DNA of 11,033 nucleotides from an uncultured Porphyromonadaceae bacterium (GTDB lineage Bacteria > Bacteroidota > Bacteroidia > Bacteroidales > Muribaculaceae). This document shows, piece after piece, positions 6,358-11,033 of this stretch (within the stretch, counting starts at the first letter, position 1; every line of letters starts with the position of its first letter). A program made the position numbers and the translations under genes. The notes beneath the pieces were generated by a model. That model was not told the origin of the DNA. It worked only from the letters and a program-made list of their open reading frames with translations, and did no database searches. The stretch lies in NCBI GenBank assembly GCA_947178655.1, contig CAMWZB010000019.1, forward strand, positions 1 through 11,033, written 5' to 3'.

Positions 6358-8571
6358 TCAATTATATCTGAGCGAGAGTTTGACTTTAGTGCCCGGAGAA
6401 GCCTTGCTGCCCGGTGCCGGGTGCTGTTCGTAGACGTATCCGACCCCTTCGAATGCGACGGCATAGCCTGCGCTCTCCAGTCGCGTGAGGGCTTCGCGGA
6501 GGCTCACGCCGCGCACGTCGGGCACAGAGTCGCGCGGGATGTCGGCTTTGGGCTGCTGTATGGCTTTGGCCCGCACGGCGCGTATCTCGCGGTTGACATC
6601 GTTGACGCGCTGCGCGTCGAACGAAGAGTAGATAGTCGGGATGGCGTCATCAGGCCGTACTTTGTCATCTTTGCCGAGTATCGGGTCGTCGAATAGCATG
6701 CCGCGGGCGAAGAGCTTCAGTGCCACGTTCTTCAGCACGGTGCCCGAACTTACAGCCGGGCCGCGGAAGGGAAGTTTCGGGTCGTTGATTACCACAATGC
6801 ACGTGTACTTGGGGTTCTCATATGGGAAAAATCCGCAGAATGTCACTCGGTAGTGACCTTCAAGATATCCGCCCTTGAAGGGCGAGAGCTTAAGACGGTT
6901 GCCGTCCTTGTCGAATCGCGGACGTTTGTCCTCGAGGGCTATCTTGCATGTTCCGGTCTTGCCTGCTATGGTGACGGCATCGTTCTTCAGCGCCTTGGCG
7001 GTGCCTCCCTGCTCCCACACCACATCGCGCATCATTTTGCGCAGGATGGCGGCGTTCTCGCTTGACATCATGCGCTCGCGTACGTAGCTCACAGGGATGA
7101 CAGAGTCAAGGCCGTCGGGACTGCGGAGACCCTTGACCAGACGCGGACGCACGAACCTGCCGTCGTTTGCCACGGCGTTGTAAAACGCGCATGTGTACAG
7201 CGGCGGTATCATGGTGCAGTATCCGAATACCTGGCGCGACATGTCGAGCTTTCCGCCGATGTCGTTCCTCACTTTGGGGAAGTATGGGCGCCGTTCGCGG
7301 GCCATCCCGGTGTTGAAGCGGTCGAAGAAGCCCAGTTCGGCCAGGTCGCTGTGGAACCGGCTGAGATTTCCTTCGTAGTGTGGCATGGTGAGTTTGACCA
7401 TACCTATGTTGGACGAATATTCGAGGAATCTGCTCACCGGCAGGCTGCCGGGCGAGTGAGTGTCGCGTATGGGGCGGCGTCCCAGATAGGCGAAACTGTG
7501 GCCTATGGGAAGTTCCTTTGAAATCGGCTTGGCGAATCCTTTCTCGAGAGCCACAGCCATGGTCATTACTTTCATCACCGAGCCGGGTTCGAAGCCGAGT
7601 ACGGCCCGGTTCATGCCTTCGATGTATCGCGGAGTCCGCGAGAGGGTGTCGCGCTCGAGATTCGAGATGGCCTTGATGTCGCCGGTGGCCACTTCCATGA
7701 GAATGGCTGACCCCCAGTCGGCCTTGGCGTCGATGAGCATGCGGCCGAGCTCTCCTTCGAGGATGTCCTGCATGGTTATGTCGATGGTGGTCGTGACGTC
7801 GTAGCCGTTCACTGCCGGAATCTCCTCGACGTATCGCGTGCCGCGGTTCGATGTGGTGATGCGCTGGCGACCGGTGCGCCCGTACAGGAGTGTGTCAAGG
7901 GCTGCCTCAAGGCCTGACCGTCCGCGTATCTCGGGGTCCTCGGCCATCTGGCTGACACGTCCGATGCTCAGTTCGGCCATGTTCCCGAATGGGTATGACC
8001 GCTTCATCACGGCTTCGGCCTTGAGTCCGCTCGCGGTGGCTTTGCGGAACTTGCGGAAGAAGGGCCACTTCTTGATTTTGCCGAGCATGACGTCGGGCAC
8101 GTTCTTGCCCAGGACGAAATTGCGAGTGCGTTCCGACTTGGGTTTGCTGAGTACTTTGTCGAATTTCTCGCGCCACTGGGCGGCAGTGCGTGAGGGGAAG
8201 TACTTTGCCAGGGAGTCGCATATCATGGGGAGAGTGTCGACGAACTCCACTATCTTGAAGCCGTCGGCGCGCATGTCCATCATGACGTTGTAGTAGTACA
8301 GGTTTGTGGCCAGAATAGAGCCGTCCGAGGCGAGAATCTCGCCGCGGACCGGACGTATGTCGCGAGTGCGCATCAGGGTGCTGTCACCCATGGCGTTCCA
8401 AGCGTCGGCGTGTATCCACGTGGTCTTTATCAGATTGCATCCGATGGCCACGGCAAGCACCATGGTGAGAGCAAATATGATGCCGAACCGTCCGACCAGA
8501 AAGGTCTGGTTGATGGTCGCACCGCTCCGTCGGCGTGTTTTTTTGGACTTATTTCGAGAAGTAGAGGACAT
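6358..8571 (-). CDS. ftsI: Division-specific peptidoglycan transpeptidase FtsI (PBP3, class B PBP) with C-terminal PASTA domain
   Basis: FtsI cross-links septal peptidoglycan and partners the polymerase FtsW. From the ATG at 8571 it has 737 residues; the frame can be extended to a TTG at 8595 inside ftsL, which is less likely. There is a basic cytoplasmic tail (about 1-22), one membrane anchor (about 24-48), a PBP dimerisation domain including RPVRGEILASDG (73-84), then the transpeptidase domain with the three active-site motifs SVMK (331-334, nucleophile Ser331), SSN (386-388) and KTGT (538-541). A PASTA domain fills the C-terminus (about 683-737, starting VPDVRGVSLREAL). It is longer than E. 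coli FtsI (588 residues), mainly because of the PASTA domain and an enlarged region before the catalytic domain. It begins 4 bases after the ftsL stop. The frame carries a run of seven A near its 5' end (coding strand, about 8538-8544) but is intact. Confidence 0.97.
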   Translation of the reverse strand: MSSTSRNKSKKTRRRSGATINQTFLVGRFGIIFALTMVLAVAIGCNLIKTTWIHADAWNAMGDSTLMRTRDIRPVRGEILASDGSILATNLYYYNVMMDMRADGFKIVEFVDTLPMICDSLAKYFPSRTAAQWREKFDKVLSKPKSERTRNFVLGKNVPDVMLGKIKKWPFFRKFRKATASGLKAEAVMKRSYPFGNMAELSIGRVSQMAEDPEIRGRSGLEAALDTLLYGRTGRQRITTSNRGTRYVEEIPAVNGYDVTTTIDITMQDILEGELGRMLIDAKADWGSAILMEVATGDIKAISNLERDTLSRTPRYIEGMNRAVLGFEPGSVMKVMTMAVALEKGFAKPISKELPIGHSFAYLGRRPIRDTHSPGSLPVSRFLEYSSNIGMVKLTMPHYEGNLSRFHSDLAELGFFDRFNTGMARERRPYFPKVRNDIGGKLDMSRQVFGYCTMIPPLYTCAFYNAVANDGRFVRPRLVKGLRSPDGLDSVIPVSYVRERMMSSENAAILRKMMRDVVWEQGGTAKALKNDAVTIAGKTGTCKIALEDKRPRFDKDGNRLKLSPFKGGYLEGHYRVTFCGFFPYENPKYTCIVVINDPKLPFRGPAVSSGTVLKNVALKLFARGMLFDDPILGKDDKVRPDDAIPTIYSSFDAQRVNDVNREIRAVRAKAIQQPKADIPRDSVPDVRGVSLREALTRLESAGYAVAFEGVGYVYEQHPAPGSKASPGTKVKLSLRYN

Positions 8572-8575
8572 GAGG

Positions 8576-8920
8576 TCAGTATGGTTTGTTGTCAACGATT
8601 TCGGGTCGGCGGTCAGGCACGGTCAGGCCGAGGCGGAGCGAGTCCACCAGATGCTGCATGGCCGATTCGCGGGTGAGGGTCATGTAGTGCGACCGTTCTT
8701 TCTGCTTTTCGGTGCTCATCACGTTGATCTGACGCTTGAGGCTGTCGATGGTGTTCTCGCTTGTGATGCTGTCGAATCGCATGGCTATGACAGCGATGCT
8801 CGTCACTACGATGAACGAAGTGGCGAAGAAGTGCGTAAGAAAGAATTTGCTCGATATGGCATCGCCCTGTATCAGGGCGCGGAGGCCGTCGACTGTCTTG
8901 TTGAGTATCCGTTTTATCAT
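8576..8920 (-). CDS. ftsL: FtsL-like small bitopic division protein
   Basis: FtsL proteins are small single-pass inner-membrane proteins that form the FtsQLB complex and help switch on FtsWI at the septum. Sequence conservation is low, so the call rests on position and architecture: it lies exactly between rsmH and ftsI, where ftsL belongs. From the ATG at 8920 it has 114 residues: a basic cytoplasmic N-terminus (about 1-25), one hydrophobic segment (about 26-47), a predicted periplasmic helix likely to form a coiled coil (about 52-85) and a short tail ending NKPY. The frame can also be extended to a GTG at 8959, adding 13 residues and overlapping the rsmH end by 26 bases. I prefer the ATG because it lies 13 bases after the rsmH stop and gives a typical short basic N-terminus. 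No catalytic motif is expected. Confidence 0.85.
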   Translation of the reverse strand: MIKRILNKTVDGLRALIQGDAISSKFFLTHFFATSFIVVTSIAVIAMRFDSITSENTIDSLKRQINVMSTEKQKERSHYMTLTRESAMQHLVDSLRLGLTVPDRRPEIVDNKPY

Positions 8921-8933
8921 TGTCGGAGAGTGG

Positions 8934-9857
8934 TCAGGAATTATCGGGGAGTTTGACACATACGCGCAGCTTGGCGCTTCGGCTGCGGGGATTTCGGGTC
9001 ACTTCGTCTTCATCGGGAACTATGGCTTTCGACCCAAGCGGCCTGACCGGGGATGATGTGCGGCCGAAGATGTCTTTCTCCAGCTCTCCGTCGAGGCGTC
9101 CGGAACGCATGAAGTTCTTCACCATGCGGTCCTCCAGAGAGTGGTAGGTGATGACTGCAAGACGCCCGCCGGGGCGGAGCACGTCGACACTCTGCTTCAG
9201 GAATGTCTCAAGGGCATCCATCTCGCCGTTGACGGCAATGCGGAGGGCCTGGAATACCTGTGCGAGTTCTTTCTTTTCCCGGGCCGGATTGATCAGGCGG
9301 GAGGCTATGGCCACGAGGCGCCCGGTGGTGTCGACCGGACTTTTCTGCCGCTCGGCTATGATGGCAGCCGCCAGACGGCGCGCCTGCTTGAGTTCGCCGT
9401 AGGTCTTGAATATCTGCGTGAGCGTGTCGGCATCGGCATTTGCTACCAGGTCGGCGGCCGTGTGGCGCGCCTGAGGATTCATGCGCATGTCCAGCGGGCC
9501 GTCGGCTCGGAACGAGAATCCGCGCGATGCGTCGTCAAAGTGATGCGATGACACCCCGAGGTCGGCAAGGATGCCGTCCACGCGTCCGGTGATGCCGAAG
9601 TAGTCGCAGTAGTTCGCGAGCCAGCGGAAGTTGCCGTGTACGGGCGTGAAGTGCTCGGAGGGTGTGGCGCGCGCTATGGCGTCGCTGTCCTGGTCGATGG
9701 AGTAGAGGTGTCCGGCTCCTTCAAGACGCTCCACGATGGCACGGGAATGGCCGCCGCCGCCGAGGGTGGCGTCGATGTATATGCCTTGAGGCTGCACGTC
9801 CAGCGCCTCGAGTGATTGTGGCAGGAGTGCAGGGATGTGATAAACGTCTTGATTCAT
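8934..9857 (-). CDS. rsmH: 16S rRNA (cytosine-1402-N4)-methyltransferase RsmH (MraW)
   Basis: RsmH uses S-adenosylmethionine to methylate N4 of C1402 in the decoding centre of 16S rRNA. The 307-residue length is normal. Motifs are HIPALLPQSLEAL (7-19), the SAM-binding loop DATLGGGGHS (29-38), ADLGVSSHHFD (98-108), PLDMRM (121-126), FQALRIAVNGE (202-212), YHSLEDR (238-244) and the C-terminal NPRSRSAKLR (289-298). It is the first visible gene of the minus-strand cluster and starts at an ATG with no Shine-Dalgarno sequence before it. In most dcw clusters mraZ precedes it; here the upstream DNA is a non-coding divergent region shared with asnS. Although a SAM enzyme rather than a wall enzyme, it is a standard member of this cluster. 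Confidence 0.98.
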   Translation of the reverse strand: MNQDVYHIPALLPQSLEALDVQPQGIYIDATLGGGGHSRAIVERLEGAGHLYSIDQDSDAIARATPSEHFTPVHGNFRWLANYCDYFGITGRVDGILADLGVSSHHFDDASRGFSFRADGPLDMRMNPQARHTAADLVANADADTLTQIFKTYGELKQARRLAAAIIAERQKSPVDTTGRLVAIASRLINPAREKKELAQVFQALRIAVNGEMDALETFLKQSVDVLRPGGRLAVITYHSLEDRMVKNFMRSGRLDGELEKDIFGRTSSPVRPLGSKAIVPDEDEVTRNPRSRSAKLRVCVKLPDNS

Positions 9858-9914
9858 ACGTAAATAACTATTGGAAGTGATTCGCTCTTTTCAGGCTGTA
9901 AAATTAGCGTTTTT

Positions 9915-9976
9915 TGTTGATAGTTTACATATGAAAATAGAAAAACTTTTCATCTTTTAAGAAAAAGTTATCAACA
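9915..9976. repeat. Nested inverted repeats in the rsmH leader
   Basis: The outer arms are TGTTGATA (9915-9922) and TATCAACA (9969-9976), a perfect 8-base match with a 46-base loop; GCG at 9907-9909 and CGC at 9981-9983 flank them outside. Nearly concentric within the loop are ATGAAAA (9931-9937) and TTTTCAT (9947-9953), a perfect 7-base match with a 9-base loop. The RNA leading into rsmH could fold into a long interrupted hairpin, or the arms could be a protein-binding site. The inner repeat is AT-rich and may be chance. Confidence 0.45.
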
Positions 9977-10069
9977 GTTTCGCATTTTTGCAGTCGGTTT
10001 GCAAATGTGAATTGTATCTTCCGGCCTCTCGGCAAGATGTCTTTCCGGGATGCCTTCCGCGAGCCTGCG

Positions 10070-10077
10070 CAAAAATA
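10070..10077 (-). promoter_or_regulatory. Candidate -7 box of a dcw (rsmH) promoter
   Basis: Read on the minus strand, this is TATTTTTG, which fits TAnnTTTG exactly. It would give rsmH a leader of roughly 200 bases. The nearest upstream TTTG on that strand is at 10106-10103, about 25 bases away, longer than the usual spacing. A weaker alternative nearer the gene is TAATTTTA (9906-9899), with one mismatch at the last base. An eight-base match in AT-rich DNA can occur by chance. Confidence 0.4.
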
Positions 10078-10114
10078 AGCACCCTCGGATACCCGGATTT
10101 TGCAAAAAAAATCT

Positions 10115-10122
10115 TAACTTTG
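10115..10122 (+). promoter_or_regulatory. Candidate -7 box of the asnS promoter
   Basis: TAACTTTG matches the Bacteroidetes -7 consensus TAnnTTTG exactly and lies 31 bases before the asnS ATG, so transcription would begin about 25 bases upstream of the gene. The only TTTG upstream is at 10099-10102, separated by 12 bases, shorter than the usual spacing of around 19, so the -33 element is weak or absent. Position makes this the best asnS promoter candidate. Confidence 0.6.
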
Positions 10123-10153
10123 CGGATTAAAGAAACATAGACCTAAAAGAGCA

Positions 10154-11033
10154 ATGAAACGTACTAAAATAGCCGATATATTCGACCCCGCGCTGGTAGG
10201 CAGCGAAGTATGTGTCAAAGGGTGGGTGAGAACTCGCCGTGGCAACAAAAATGTGCAGTTCGTGGCACTCAACGATGGTTCGACGGTACGCAATCTCCAA
10301 ATTGTGTTCGACCTGACGAAGTTCTCCGAAGATCAGCTCAAACCCGTCACCACCGGTTCGTCACTATGCGTCACCGGACGTCTTGTCGAGTCGATGGGCA
10401 AAGGACAGTCATGCGAAGTGCAGGCCGAAACCCTTGAAATATACGGCACTGCCGACCCCGAGGCATATCCTCTGCAGAAGAAGGGCCACACTCTTGAGTT
10501 TCTGCGTGAGAAGGCCCATCTCCGCCCCCGTACGGCTACATTCGGCGCCATTCTGCGCATCCGCAGCGCTCTGGCTTTCGCTATACACAACTTCTTCCGT
10601 GAGAAGGGGTTCTTCTATCTCAACACCCCTCTGATTACGGCCAGTGACTGCGAGGGTGCGGGCGCGATGTTCCAGGTCACTACGCTCGACCTGGATAAAC
10701 TTCCCCGCACCGAGGACGGCAAGGTGGACTATTCGAAGGACTTCTTCGGCAAGCCCACGGCACTCACCGTGTCGGGACAGCTCGAAGGCGAACTCGGAGC
10801 AACTGCACTGGGCGCCATATATACCTTCGGCCCCACATTCCGTGCCGAAAACTCCAACACCCCCCGCCACTTGTCGGAATTCTGGATGATAGAGCCTGAG
10901 ATGGCATTCTACGACATCGCCGACAACATGGAGCTGGCGGAAGAGTTTGTCAAGTACTGCATCCGTTACGCCCTTGACCACTGCCGCGACGACATCGAGT
11001 TCCTTTGCGAACACTTCGACAAAGAGCTCATAT
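10154..11033 (+). CDS. asnS: Asparaginyl-tRNA synthetase AsnS, partial (N-terminal 293 codons)
   Basis: AsnS is the class II synthetase that charges tRNA-Asn with asparagine in the cytoplasm. The frame is open from an ATG at 10154 to the right edge, giving 293 codons out of a usual 460-470. Visible are the N-terminal OB-fold anticodon-binding domain (about 16-100, containing [20 protein letters not shown] at 21-40), class II motif 1 around [16 protein letters not shown] (147-162) followed by [10 protein letters not shown] (164-173), then [10 protein letters not shown] (204-213), and motif 2 around [20 protein letters not shown] (225-244). The EGAGAMF and [16 protein letters not shown] segments favour asparaginyl- over aspartyl-tRNA synthetase. 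Motif 3 lies beyond the window. A roughly 23-residue stretch (about 178-200) before the catalytic core motif matches the short insertion seen in many bacterial AsnRS. The gene faces away from the dcw cluster and has its own likely promoter at 10115. Confidence 0.96.
   Translation, partial: MKRTKIADIFDPALVGSEVCVKGWVRTRRGNKNVQFVALNDGSTVRNLQIVFDLTKFSEDQLKPVTTGSSLCVTGRLVESMGKGQSCEVQAETLEIYGTADPEAYPLQKKGHTLEFLREKAHLRPRTATFGAILRIRSALAFAIHNFFREKGFFYLNTPLITASDCEGAGAMFQVTTLDLDKLPRTEDGKVDYSKDFFGKPTALTVSGQLEGELGATALGAIYTFGPTFRAENSNTPRHLSEFWMIEPEMAFYDIADNMELAEEFVKYCIRYALDHCRDDIEFLCEHFDKELI

Larger units (their letters stand above)
9858..10153. promoter_or_regulatory. Divergent control region between rsmH and asnS
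   Basis: These 296 bases contain no convincing gene on either strand and are much richer in A and T than the flanking genes, especially 9858-10010; a GC-richer patch lies at about 10020-10070. The region must hold the start signals for asnS on the right and, probably, for the dcw operon on the left. It contains a TAnnTTTG box in each orientation, nested inverted repeats at 9915-9976 and several copies of a TTTTGC or GCAAAA motif. No mraZ or fragment of one was seen. No rho-independent terminator is expected between divergent genes and none stood out. Confidence 0.8.

Noticed and set aside
8538..8544. Run of seven A (coding strand) near the 5' end of ftsI as a possible slippage site
   Set aside because: The reading frame continues intact through the run and encodes the expected basic N-terminal tail; no alternative-frame product or stimulatory structure was seen.
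9968..9976. TTATCAACA, one mismatch from the DnaA box TTATCCACA, with a weaker inverted copy (CTATCAACA on the minus strand) at 9923-9915
   Set aside because: Two imperfect boxes in AT-rich DNA do not make an origin, and no dnaA, dnaN or other origin-linked gene is present. They are better described as arms of the inverted repeat; DnaA control of the dcw operon is possible but unsupported.
10409..11014. A 201-codon minus-strand frame opposite asnS
   Set aside because: It mirrors the asnS frame, which carries clear class II synthetase motifs. The antisense product resembles no known protein.
1..11033. Mobile elements, CRISPR arrays, tRNA genes, or a hidden accessory system
   Set aside because: No transposase, integrase, regularly spaced repeats or tRNA-like sequence was seen; the window is almost filled by core wall, division and translation genes.

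Overview
This window holds most of a division and cell wall (dcw) cluster, read on the minus strand, with the first part of an asparaginyl-tRNA synthetase gene diverging from it on the plus strand. The organism looks like a member of the Bacteroidota, most likely order Bacteroidales. The evidence is the gene order rsmH-ftsL-ftsI-murE-mraY-murD-ftsW-murG with no murF between murE and mraY, a division transpeptidase with a C-terminal PASTA domain, the enlarged loops in MraY and FtsW, TAnnTTTG-type -7 promoter boxes, and the lack of a clear Shine-Dalgarno sequence before any start codon. Coding DNA is fairly GC-rich, so a GC-rich Bacteroidales family such as Muribaculaceae or Rikenellaceae is plausible, but the family cannot be fixed from sequence reading alone.

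Layout from the right edge: asnS (10154 to the window end, plus strand, C-terminus missing). Then comes a 296-base AT-rich divergent control region (9858-10153), followed on the minus strand by rsmH (9857-8934), ftsL (8920-8576), ftsI (8571-6358), murE (6355-4880), mraY (4851-3604), murD (3591-2227), ftsW (2181-811) and the N-terminal 259 codons of murG (777 to the left edge). Gaps between the eight minus-strand genes run from 2 to 45 bases and no terminator was seen between them, so they probably form one operon that continues off the left edge.

The genes work together. MurE and MurD build the UDP-MurNAc peptide in the cytoplasm, MurE with the meso-diaminopimelate signature. MraY loads it onto undecaprenyl phosphate as lipid I, and MurG converts this to lipid II. 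FtsW polymerises lipid II at the septum and FtsI cross-links the new strands, with FtsL as a small membrane partner. RsmH is the 16S rRNA methyltransferase usual at the head of this cluster.

All eight dcw proteins keep their key catalytic motifs and nothing is broken. The most interesting part is the divergent control region. It has no mraZ, two back-to-back -7-like boxes, nested inverted repeats and a possible 20-codon leader ORF. No previously undescribed system is evident; apart from that leader and some unusual residues in FtsW, this is an ordinary core region.
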